Positions 1 to 7,692 of a DNA stretch of 64,000 nt are shown piece by piece. Positions within the stretch are counted from its first letter, which is position 1. Each line of letters starts with the position of its first letter. Location: the NCBI RefSeq assembly GCF_943192895.1, contig NZ_CALPCB010000008.1, positions 1-64,000 on the forward strand, written 5' to 3'. Origin of the DNA: Veillonella_A intestinalis (GTDB lineage: Bacteria; Bacillota; Negativicutes; Veillonellales; Veillonellaceae). Under the pieces are notes generated by a model. The model was not told the DNA's origin and did not search any database. It worked only from the letters and a program-made list of their open reading frames with translations. The translations under genes were made by a program, and so were the position numbers.

Positions 1-387
1 CCTTATTCGGGGGGCGTGGATTGAAGTTACTTGTGGCACGGGCAATATAAATCCTTGTGCTAGTCGCTCCTTATTCGGGGGGCGTGGATTGAAGTTTCGT
101 TTCTCTTAACGCCAATTGTTGATACGCTAGTCGCTCCTTATTCGGGGGGCGTGGATTGAAGTGTCCGCTCTTAATTTGGCCTCTGCACTGGCTACAGTCG
201 CTCCTCTTTTGGGGAGTGTGGATTGAAGTGTTGTCCCATTTATCTGGTTTGCCTCCGCCTGCTGGTCGCTCCTCTTTCGGGGAGCGCGGATTGAAGTAAA
301 CAGAGTGGGTACCGCTTAAAGAAAGAATGCGTGTCGCTTAAAGAAAGAATGCGTGTCGCTCCTCTTTCGGGGAGCGTGGATTGAAGT
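1..387 (+). CRISPR. CRISPR array, type I-C-like repeats, 3' (trailer) part
   Basis: Five complete 33-nt repeats lie at 63-95, 130-162, 197-229, 265-297 and 355-387, and a sixth (1-27) is cut by the window edge. All begin GTCGCTCC and end GTGGATTGAAGT or a one-base variant. They have the CGCTCC/GGAGCG stem and ATTGAA 3' handle known from subtype I-C, so crRNA probably reads on the + strand and the leader lies to the left, outside the window. Spacers are 34-35 nt except the last (298-354, 57 nt). The first three repeats share a TTATTCGGGGGGC core. The last three have CTCTTTCGGGGAGC with point changes. No cas gene is present here. Confidence 0.95.
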
Positions 388-618
388 ATTCCACCGGTGT
401 TAGTCTTATACCCATTTGATGGTTGATCCTTTTTTTTGGACGCGAGAGTTTGGTAAGTTATTTGGTATAGAGGGCTGATTTTAAGAAAGAATATCTAAGA
501 AATAAGGTTGCGTATAAAAATAAAACTACAGTATTATTTGTATCAGATGGACAATTAATATCAAATTAATATAAAAATAACTTTGCTAGAATATATAATA
601 AATAGGGGTGTTTTGAAA

Positions 619-795
619 ATGGGTGAAATAAAAGAGTGGTACTGTCCATATTTTAATTCAACAATTGAAGATAGTGAATGTTATGATATTAATGCTGTTA
701 TAGATAGGTGTTTAAAGCCTAGTTCGGTTCCGGAAGTAAAGGAATGGGATAAAGCTATAATTTGTTGTGAGAATTGCATATACCGAGGATATTAA
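619..795 (+). CDS. small cysteine-rich hypothetical protein
   Basis: A 58-residue protein with a CPYF motif near residue 9, DSECYDI around residues 20-26, a Cys near 32 and a closing CCENC motif. The six Cys residues suggest metal binding or a small Fe-S or zinc fold, but no family can be named. The ATG at 619 is preferred over an upstream in-frame ATG at 583, because a GGGGTG purine run lies about 10 nt ahead of it. It stands alone between the CRISPR trailer and an A-rich tract, so a link to CRISPR is only positional. Confidence 0.6.
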   Translation: MGEIKEWYCPYFNSTIEDSECYDINAVIDRCLKPSSVPEVKEWDKAIICCENCIYRGY

Positions 796-822
796 AGGAA
801 ATCATTACTTTGAGTGCTTTTT

Positions 823-984
823 ATGCTAGCGATAAGCAAGCGTGCAAGAAAAAGGGCAAAGAAACAGTCAAAGAAACCGCAAAAAGTCGGTAAAGAAATA
901 GCAAAGAGATATAAAGAAACACCAATAAAATCAAATAAATACAAATACAAGCAAAGAAATACAAAAAAATACAAAGAAATATAA
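823..984 (+). CDS. possible lysine-rich 53-residue ORF (doubtful)
   Basis: An ATG-started frame encodes a very basic peptide, about 40% Lys plus Arg, with KK, KYK and RARKRAKK runs and no acidic balance. There is no good ribosome site within 15 nt. The frame runs into the AAAGAAATA-type repetitive tract, so it may be a by-product of purine-rich DNA. It is listed because nothing else explains the open frame. Confidence 0.15.
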   Translation: MLAISKRARKRAKKQSKKPQKVGKEIAKRYKETPIKSNKYKYKQRNTKKYKEI

Positions 985-1046
985 AAAACATAAAAAATAT
1001 AAAAACATAAAAACATAAAAACATAAAAAAGAAAAGAGAAGTAAAT
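840..1046 (+). repeat. A-rich low-complexity tract with short direct repeats
   Basis: The + strand is almost entirely purine, built from degenerate copies of AAAGAAAT and then ATAAAAAC (about four copies at 1000-1030). Such tracts arise by slippage. Apart from the doubtful basic ORF and the hairpin at 1145, nothing else is visible between 796 and 1300. Confidence 0.7.
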
Positions 1047-1144
1047 AATAACGGAATGATAAATAAGAAGGAAAAATCCGTTAACAAGATAAAATAGAGA
1101 ATATAGATCAACTTAAGTTGGAACATACTAGATAGTAAATATAA

Positions 1145-1208
1145 AAATATCCTCAAGCCATCAATTTTAGCAGAGAGCTAGAATTTGATAGGCAAGAGGA
1201 TATTTTTT
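1145..1208. terminator. hairpin terminator downstream of the ABC exporter
   Basis: A 10-bp outer stem (AAATATCCTC at 1145-1154 with GAGGATATTT at 1196-1205) encloses an imperfect inner stem. T residues follow on the + strand and A residues precede it, so it can work both ways. It most likely ends the minus-strand ABC operon. Confidence 0.6.
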
Positions 1209-1300
1209 ATAGACTGTTATATATAAAGGTTAAGCATATGATGTATATATTGGGGTTTATGTATTTTGTATTTTATATTTTAGAATCACGCATATTAGCG

Positions 1301-3070
1301 CTACACACTCATACCTTTAGCATAGTTTTCATATAACGTTGTATAGTAGCCACCTTTAGCCAACAGTTCTTGGTGTGTACCTTGTTCTACAATTTGACCT
1401 TGGTTAACTACAAGTAATAAATCAGCATCACGAATAGTTGATAGGCGATGGGCAATAACGATGCCTGTTCGGCCACGTAATAATTGTTGCATGGCTTTTT
1501 GCACCTCTACTTCGGTGCGTGTATCTACGTTAGCCGTAGCCTCGTCGAGTATGAGAATACGAGGGTTTGCTAAAAAGGCACGGGCAATTGTTAATAATTG
1601 TCGTTGGCCTTGCGATAGGTCATCGGCTCCATTTTTCAGTACCGTATCATAACCTTGTGGCAAGGTGCGGATAAAATGGTCAGCCATGGCAAGTTTCGCA
1701 ACAGCAACGATTTCCTCACGTGTTGCTTCTGGTTTGCCGTATGCAATATTATCCGCAATGGTTCCTGTAAAAATCCAAGTGTCTTGTAGAACCATTCCTA
1801 CTAACTGGTGGAGCGTTTTACGGCTGAGGTCCCGAATATCTACACCATCAATTGTGATTGAACCACCATTAATTTCGTAGAAGCGCATAAGCAAGTTAAC
1901 AATCGTTGTTTTACCTGCCCCAGTAGGACCTACAATAGCGACAACATGACCGCCAGGAATTGTAAAGTTGACCTCATTCATTAATAACTTGTCAGGACTA
2001 TAGCCAAAGCTTACATTTTGAAACTCGATAGTCCCTTTCAGTGCATCTGATTGGGTTGTCGTTTCAAATGAAGTGTTGGCACCAGAATCTTCTTCTGGTG
2101 TTTGATCAAGAATTTCATAAATTCGTCCTAACGCAGCTTGGGTTTCTTGAAATTTGGTTAAGATGTAGGAGCTACGTGAGATTGGATCGGAAACTTGTGT
2201 TACATAGAGGAAAAAGGCTTGAATATCACCTAGTGATATTTGACCACGCAATACAAGTAAGCCACCTTGAATAGCGACTAATACATAGCCTATCTGGTTG
2301 ATAAAGTTTACTAGAGGCATAATAATTTGCCCCATAAAACCAGAGCGTCTTTCGTGTGTAAATAAGTTACGGTTTAGTTGGTTTAGATTATCGGAAGTGA
2401 CTGTTTCTAAATTGAAGGCTTGTACAATTTGTTTGCCTGATATTAGTTCTTCAACACCACTATTAACAGCACCCAGCGCTTCTTGATTATGAAGATAGAT
2501 GGTGCGAGCTTTTTTTGAGGTAATCACTAAGCCAATGATACCTAAAACGATAATACCGATGATAATGCTAGCCAGTAAGGGGCTAATCCAAAGCATCATA
2601 GCAAGGGCGCCGATGATGCCAATGAATGATGAAATTAACCCAGGAATACCTTCTCGAAGGGTTTCACTAATGGAGTCTAAATCGCTAGTAATTCGGCTTA
2701 ATAAATCGCCACGATTATGATTGTTGAAATAGGACATAGGTAATCGATAGAGATATTCGCTCACTCGATTACGCAAATTTAATACCATGTTTTCCGCTAC
2801 ACCAGCAATAATATATTCGCCTACATAGGTAAATATAGAATGACCACTATATAGAATGATTAGCATGAGAATGGTATCGGTAGTATTGTCGATAATATAA
2901 GAAATATCTTGATTACTACGCAAGCCTTGAACAATCGCATCTACGATTTGGCCCAGTAGTTTAGGGGCAATAATTTCAAAACAAGCGGCCAAAATAAGGG
3001 CAAAAATAATTGCAATCAGCCAGCCCCATTGTGATTTTGATTCATAGAGAAAACGTCTGAATAATGTCAT
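1301..3070 (-). CDS. ABC exporter half-transporter (consensus Walker B subunit)
   Basis: A 589-residue fused membrane and nucleotide-binding protein. It has about six membrane helices in the first 300 residues, Walker A GPTGAGKT near residue 380, a non-canonical signature LSQGQ near 483, Walker B ending LDEA with the catalytic Glu, and an intact H-loop (IAHRLS). It overlaps the upstream partner by 4 bp (ATGA), so the two are translationally coupled and form a heterodimer of the LmrCD, BmrCD or TM287/288 kind in the inner membrane. Substrate cannot be told; drug or lipid export is usual for the family. Confidence 0.9.
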   Translation of the reverse strand: MTLFRRFLYESKSQWGWLIAIIFALILAACFEIIAPKLLGQIVDAIVQGLRSNQDISYIIDNTTDTILMLIILYSGHSIFTYVGEYIIAGVAENMVLNLRNRVSEYLYRLPMSYFNNHNRGDLLSRITSDLDSISETLREGIPGLISSFIGIIGALAMMLWISPLLASIIIGIIVLGIIGLVITSKKARTIYLHNQEALGAVNSGVEELISGKQIVQAFNLETVTSDNLNQLNRNLFTHERRSGFMGQIIMPLVNFINQIGYVLVAIQGGLLVLRGQISLGDIQAFFLYVTQVSDPISRSSYILTKFQETQAALGRIYEILDQTPEEDSGANTSFETTTQSDALKGTIEFQNVSFGYSPDKLLMNEVNFTIPGGHVVAIVGPTGAGKTTIVNLLMRFYEINGGSITIDGVDIRDLSRKTLHQLVGMVLQDTWIFTGTIADNIAYGKPEATREEIVAVAKLAMADHFIRTLPQGYDTVLKNGADDLSQGQRQLLTIARAFLANPRILILDEATANVDTRTEVEVQKAMQQLLRGRTGIVIAHRLSTIRDADLLLVVNQGQIVEQGTHQELLAKGGYYTTLYENYAKGMSV

Positions 3071-4854
3071 AGGGCCACCTCCTGAGAGGCCACAATTTGT
3101 TGATAAATTGGGCAGTTTTCTACGAGCTCATCATGAGTTCCTAGACCGACCGCACAGCCTTGATTAATAACGAGAATTTTATTCGCTTTGCGAGCGGCAC
3201 TTACTTTTTGCTCGATGGAAATAAAGGCTCGTTGTGGGAAGTCTGCAATTTCATGAGCCACAGCTTTGCGAACTTGTTGCTCAGTAATACCGTCTAAGGC
3301 AGAGAAACTATCGTCAAAGATAAGTAAGTTTGGTTGACGAATGAGTGCTCTTGCCATAGCTAGTCGTTGGCGTTGACCACCAGATAAATTGGTGCCCCCT
3401 TGTGATAATTGATGTTCATAGCCATCATTAAAACGGCTGATAAATTCGTGAGCCCCTGCTAGTTTACAAGCTCGTTCCATATCAGCTAATGATAAGGTCG
3501 ACGTAGTATTAGGGGAATTTTCAGATGGCTTGGTACCATGAATGCCGTATTCTAAGTTCATAGCAATAGAGCCAGTAAATAAATAGGCTTTTTGTGGTAC
3601 ATAGCCGATTTGAGCTCGCACAGTATGTATAGGCTGCTCAAAAATAGATTGCCCTTGGAATAAAATATCGCCAGATTCAATTGGATAGAGTCCCAGGATT
3701 AATTTAGCAATGGTACTTTTGCCAGAGCCAATATCACCCATAATAGCTAAGGTTTCACCAGCTTGTAAGGTGAATGAAATGTTGTGTAACGCCGCTTCTT
3801 CTGCATTGTCGTAGCGGAACGTAACATTGCGAAACTCTAAAACTGGTGAATTTAAATTAGAAGCCGAACTCTCATGAATACTAGGTTCTTGCTCTGTTTT
3901 AGTATATGGCGTGAGTGGATGGGTGAATAACTCTTGCACCCGTTGATAACAAATAATTGCTTCAGGCACGTCTAATAGAACAAAGACCGCCATTAATAGG
4001 TTGAGCAAAATGAGCGTTGCATATTCGATGATAGCCATAATATCACCGATTTGAATATTACCAGCACTAATTTGGTAACCACCGAGCCAAAGAATAACGA
4101 CCGTACTCATATTAAAGATAATAAGAATACTTGGTAAACCAATCGCATAGGTGCGTGATAGGCGGGCTGATGAGCGCGCAATATTGCTAAATGCAGATTT
4201 TTCACGTGATTGTTCGTCATTGCTACGGTTAAACGCTCGAATAACGGCCATCCCGATCATATGGTCACGAACTAGATCGGTAATATAGTCTAATTGTTGT
4301 TGGACTGATTTTACAATAGGCAGTGCTTTTTGCTGTAAGAAGGCCATAATGGCCACCATGATTACCATCAAGCTTAAAATCACAAGACCTAATTCGAAAC
4401 TTTTGTAAAAAGTTAAGCCTAGACCAACGAGAATCATGAGTGGCATAGGCAGAATCATGTTAATGCCTTCCGCCAAAACAGATTGAATTTTTTCTACATC
4501 ACGAGTGGCACGCATTAGTAAGGTACCCGTTCCATATTTTGAAAAGTCTGTGAGTGAAAAGTCTTGTAAGGCTTGCACTAACTGTTGGCGTAGACGAAGG
4601 CTGACACTAGCAGCAATATGTGAGCTCATGTAAACGGCACTAATAGAAGCAACGACAGTTAGTAAGGAGGCTCCCAGCATAGATATACTAAGAGCGCTGA
4701 TTGTGTCTAAATCGCCATGCAATACCCCTTGGTTGATAATGTCAGCTGTTAATGTTGGCACGATGAGTGCGCTGACTACATGTATAAGTGATAATATACA
4801 GGCTGCAAAAAAAGCCCATTTTACAGGGCTTAAATATGTATGTATAAATTTCAT
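3067..4854 (-). CDS. ABC exporter half-transporter (degenerate-site subunit)
   Basis: A 595-residue partner of the preceding gene. It has an N-terminal transmembrane domain, Walker A GDIGSGKS near residue 372, a perfect LSGGQ near 488, and a Walker B that ends FDDS. The catalytic Glu is Asp and the H-loop His is Gln (IEQKVS). These are the substitutions known for the degenerate ATP site of heterodimeric exporters, and they pair with the LSQGQ signature of the partner. The ATG at 4854 is chosen over an in-frame start 69 bp upstream because GGGGAAAGGAAA sits just before it. First gene of a two-gene operon. Confidence 0.9.
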   Translation of the reverse strand: MKFIHTYLSPVKWAFFAACILSLIHVVSALIVPTLTADIINQGVLHGDLDTISALSISMLGASLLTVVASISAVYMSSHIAASVSLRLRQQLVQALQDFSLTDFSKYGTGTLLMRATRDVEKIQSVLAEGINMILPMPLMILVGLGLTFYKSFELGLVILSLMVIMVAIMAFLQQKALPIVKSVQQQLDYITDLVRDHMIGMAVIRAFNRSNDEQSREKSAFSNIARSSARLSRTYAIGLPSILIIFNMSTVVILWLGGYQISAGNIQIGDIMAIIEYATLILLNLLMAVFVLLDVPEAIICYQRVQELFTHPLTPYTKTEQEPSIHESSASNLNSPVLEFRNVTFRYDNAEEAALHNISFTLQAGETLAIMGDIGSGKSTIAKLILGLYPIESGDILFQGQSIFEQPIHTVRAQIGYVPQKAYLFTGSIAMNLEYGIHGTKPSENSPNTTSTLSLADMERACKLAGAHEFISRFNDGYEHQLSQGGTNLSGGQRQRLAMARALIRQPNLLIFDDSFSALDGITEQQVRKAVAHEIADFPQRAFISIEQKVSAARKANKILVINQGCAVGLGTHDELVENCPIYQQIVASQEVAL

Positions 4855-5026
4855 ATATATATTTTCCTTTCCCCAGTAATGTTCAAGGGCATTATAGCAT
4901 ATTGCTAGGTAATAAGAAACCATAAGAAACGTATGTTAGATATGAAAAAGTGTAATACAGAGGCAAAAAAATATAGAAAAAACAAGAATATAGATATATA
5001 GAAGTATAAAATATAATTAAATAAGA

Positions 5027-6373
5027 TTATTTGATTATTTTTACAGTATATCCATTGGCGTGGATATTGCTGTTAGTAGTGTCCTCATTGTGCAGGTCGG
5101 TTAAATAGGAATCGGCCGTAACATTCCAAATAGAGTCTTTGCTGAGAAAGAGGCTGGCCTTCTTGGCTGTGTGATTAGGATTAATTGCCCCGGTTAGAGT
5201 AGAGCCTTGATTTAATTTAATCTCTACAGTGCTAACATTGTCTGCTTTGATATGCCCATTGAGACTTTGTTTGTTGGCAGTGAGTTTAACTTGACCGCCG
5301 TTTTTACCATTACGACCCCATTCATTGGCTTTAGCCTCTAATATGGTGTCACTATGTGGTGCGTGTAAGTCTACTTGTTGTAGCTTAATTTGGCCCTTTG
5401 TGTTAGATACTGTGAAAAATGGTGTTCGTCCCGTATTGGTAAGGGTACTGTTTTGAATTGTTAATTGAGTTGTGCCGTCATCAGCGGTATTAAGGTCACT
5501 GAAATATAAGTTGAAACCGTCAGCACCAGTCAGGCTTGCTTGCGTTAGGTTCACTTTGGTAGCTCCTTCTAATACACCTAAGGCACTGTGGCGCGCTTCG
5601 CCAGTTAGGCCCGTTAATTTCATAGTTCCTGTTGTTGAAATGAGAGGACTATTGAAACCGTTGGTAGTGAGTTGGAGTGTGGCGGCTATTAATTCGCTCT
5701 TAGCTTTACTGCCGATGAGTAAAGCGGGGCTACGATCGCCATACGTAGTAATGGCACTTTGTTTTATGGTGGCTACGGCACCATAAGCTAAAGATAAGCC
5801 TGGTGAAACGCGTCCATCAGTTCGCAACGTGATGCCCGTGGCTTGTATTTTAACATCTTGACCACTGCCGACTAAGGCGGCAGATCCTTGTCCATTGGTA
5901 CGTAATGTGCTATTGGTTATAGTCGCTTGGCTATAAGGGGCTACTAAGAGGGCTGCATTTTGGCCACGCCAAAGAGCAATGCCTTCGTTATCCGCATTAC
6001 CTGTTTTAGAAAGGGTAGCCCCTTTTAATTTGGCGTGACCTGTTTTTTGCACGAGTATTACATTTTCATTGTGTTTGGTATTAGTAAGACTCTTTTTAAA
6101 GGTTTGCGTACCATTAACTACTTTAGTAGCTTTGAATTTATAGTTTTTATTTACTTTTTTGCCTTTTTTGATATCATTATCAGAATCGCTGACAAGACCT
6201 AACAGTTTGCCTGCTGCTTTAATAGGGTTAATCGTGGGCATGTCAGGCAATACTTTGCTAGCTACATAGGCACTGACTGGATCGGCTGCGTACATAGTTG
6301 GTGTTGTGTATATGGTGAACGTGCTACCAATGAGGGTAGCAGTTATGATTCGTTTGAGCAATGTGTGTTTCAT
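5027..6373 (-). CDS. exported beta-helix / autotransporter-passenger-like protein
   Basis: A 448-residue protein with a signal peptide (KRIITATLIG core, cleavage likely after MYAA near residue 30). It is followed by about 350 residues of short Thr/Ser/Gly/Asn-rich repeats such as TITNST.LRTNG, typical of right-handed parallel beta-helices in pertactin-like passengers. There is no C-terminal beta-barrel, SLH domain, LPXTG or YadA-type anchor, so it is either secreted or held by a partner not seen here. AAGGAG precedes the ATG. It is monocistronic, with an XRE regulator just upstream on the same strand but separated by a terminator. Function is unknown; adhesion or surface display is an inference. 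Confidence 0.7.
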   Translation of the reverse strand: MKHTLLKRIITATLIGSTFTIYTTPTMYAADPVSAYVASKVLPDMPTINPIKAAGKLLGLVSDSDNDIKKGKKVNKNYKFKATKVVNGTQTFKKSLTNTKHNENVILVQKTGHAKLKGATLSKTGNADNEGIALWRGQNAALLVAPYSQATITNSTLRTNGQGSAALVGSGQDVKIQATGITLRTDGRVSPGLSLAYGAVATIKQSAITTYGDRSPALLIGSKAKSELIAATLQLTTNGFNSPLISTTGTMKLTGLTGEARHSALGVLEGATKVNLTQASLTGADGFNLYFSDLNTADDGTTQLTIQNSTLTNTGRTPFFTVSNTKGQIKLQQVDLHAPHSDTILEAKANEWGRNGKNGGQVKLTANKQSLNGHIKADNVSTVEIKLNQGSTLTGAINPNHTAKKASLFLSKDSIWNVTADSYLTDLHNEDTTNSNIHANGYTVKIIK

Positions 6374-6463
6374 AGGAACTCCTTTGTTGGTGAAATGGGG
6401 GAGAAAAATAAGATAATTTAATATATATTATACCGTAGGCCACTTGCAGAATAAAGAAAAGCT

Positions 6464-6505
6464 AATAAAAAAGAGCCTGTACAGAATCATGTCTGTATAG
6501 ACTCT
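6464..6505 (-). terminator. intrinsic terminator of the XRE gene
   Basis: The minus-strand stem AGAGUCUAUACAGA pairs with UCUGUACAGGCUCU (one mismatch, one wobble) around a 6-nt loop and is followed by six U. It overlaps the stop codon of the regulator at 6487. Confidence 0.85.
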
Positions 6506-6768
6506 AAACATATTTGTTGATCTTTTTCGCTGAGGTTTAACAGCATACCTACTTCGATTTGTAATCCTGTAGCAATATGGACTAGCATTGCAATGGATAC
6601 ATTGTCGTTGTATTTGCCTCGTTCAATGCGACCAAGAGCTCCAGGACTGATAGAGGCTTTACTGGCTAGCTCGTCTTGCGTTAAACCGCGCAAGGTTCGA
6701 TAGTAGGCAATGCGTGCGCCGATTTGTTTAATTACAGCCCGCTTTTTTATATCTATATCTTTGTCCAC
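6487..6768 (-). CDS. XRE-family HTH transcriptional regulator
   Basis: A 93-residue Cro/CI-type regulator. The helix-turn-helix spans about residues 15-70 (IAYYRTLRGLTQDELASKA, then SPGALGRIERGKY), followed by a short helical tail, and there is no sensor domain. It starts at GTG 6768, with GAGGTG seven bases upstream. No target is obvious. It faces away from tRNA-Ser and lies upstream of the beta-helix gene, which it could control. Full-length HTH families of this size are common as phage-like or stand-alone repressors. Confidence 0.85.
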   Translation of the reverse strand: MDKDIDIKKRAVIKQIGARIAYYRTLRGLTQDELASKASISPGALGRIERGKYNDNVSIAMLVHIATGLQIEVGMLLNLSEKDQQICLESIQT

Positions 6769-6958
6769 TTAGGTCACCTCGCAATGATTGTATTATGGCG
6801 TATTAATTACATATATAAATTATGTCATAAAACGATTAGAAGGAAGGCGCCTAAATGTGGTGTATTTGCGACTAAATAGTTTTCTTTTGTATTTTAAAGC
6901 TTAAGGACTTGATTTGTTGGTCAAAACAAGGTAATATAGTAGGGTAATAATTAAATAT

Positions 6959-7047
6959 GGAGAGGTGTCCGAGTGGTTTAAGGAGCTGGTCTTGAAAACC
7001 AGTGACTCCGCAAGGGGCCGTGGGTTCGAATCCCACCCTCTCCGCCA
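6959..7047 (+). tRNA. tRNA-Ser (anticodon UGA)
   Basis: The 7-bp acceptor stem GGAGAGG/CCTCTCC is followed by discriminator G and an encoded CCA. The anticodon loop CTTGAAA gives UGA. A long variable arm (CTCCGCAAGGGGCC region) is diagnostic for serine, and the T-loop is GGTTCGAATCC-like. A TATAGT box lies about 20 bases upstream. Confidence 0.97.
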
Positions 7048-7089
7048 TCTAATACGGCTTTTACTTGATAATATTCAATAAAAGTCAAA

Positions 7090-7134
7090 ACCCCTATAAA
7101 GCTAGTTATTGACTAGGATATAGGGGTCTTTTTA
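7090..7134 (+). terminator. terminator after tRNA-Ser
   Basis: The 9-bp stem ACCCCTATA (7090-7098) pairs with TATAGGGGT (7119-7127) and holds an inner CTAG...CTAG hairpin. It is followed by CTTTTTAT. Confidence 0.9.
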
Positions 7135-7186
7135 TGTCCGCATGTTATTCTCGTTTAAGGCTATTTTGTGCAATAATAAGTAATGC

Positions 7187-7208
7187 TTTGTTAACAATTT
7201 GTTAACAT
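7187..7208. repeat. 11-bp tandem repeat with GTTAAC palindromes
   Basis: Two consecutive copies, TTTGTTAACAA and TTTGTTAACAT, each contain the palindrome GTTAAC. The rest of 7135-7456 is A+T-rich with no convincing gene. The repeat lies about 250 bp ahead of the small gene opening the restriction block and could be a regulator site. That role is a guess. Confidence 0.4.
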
Positions 7209-7456
7209 TTTTTTGGTTATAAGCTTGTAATGTTTGGATTGTTTTTCCCCTTCCTCTTACCTTATTTGTTACATAGCTGTAGAGGACTATTCTTAATAAA
7301 TTTTAAAATAATTAAAGGATTTATCGATAAGGTCAATTACTTAGAATAATATTTTAGTGAACCCTATTAGCATAAAAGATTCGAAAGATTATAGAAATAT
7401 AAGGCTTGATCTTTTCTTATAGATATTGTAGACTTTTAGATAAGGAGGGATATGTT

Positions 7457-7636
7457 ATGAAATATAAATCTGAAGTATTAACTATGATGGATTCTGATTA
7501 TGAGGCTTTCTGTAAAGCTTTATTCAGTATAGAGCTAGACGTTAATAATCAGGAAGAATTGGCGTTATTATATGCTCGGTATATGAGAGGGGATAATATT
7601 TCCTTATTAAATGAAAACCTTGTAGTAAAGGAATAA
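7457..7636 (+). CDS. small hypothetical protein upstream of the restriction genes
   Basis: A 59-residue acidic, helical protein of no recognised family. It has no HTH motif, signal peptide or Cys pair. AAGGAGGG (7442-7449) sits 7 nt ahead of the ATG at 7457, a near-perfect ribosome site, so it is probably real. An in-frame start at 7406 lacks such a site. It lies 57 bp before the restriction endonuclease, in DNA of equally low GC. It could be a partner or control protein of that system, but the sequence does not show it. Confidence 0.55.
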   Translation: MKYKSEVLTMMDSDYEAFCKALFSIELDVNNQEELALLYARYMRGDNISLLNENLVVKE

Positions 7637-7692
7637 TTAAAACTGGTGACTTTATGTTATAATAAGCCATACGTTCAATTTTTGCGAGAAGT

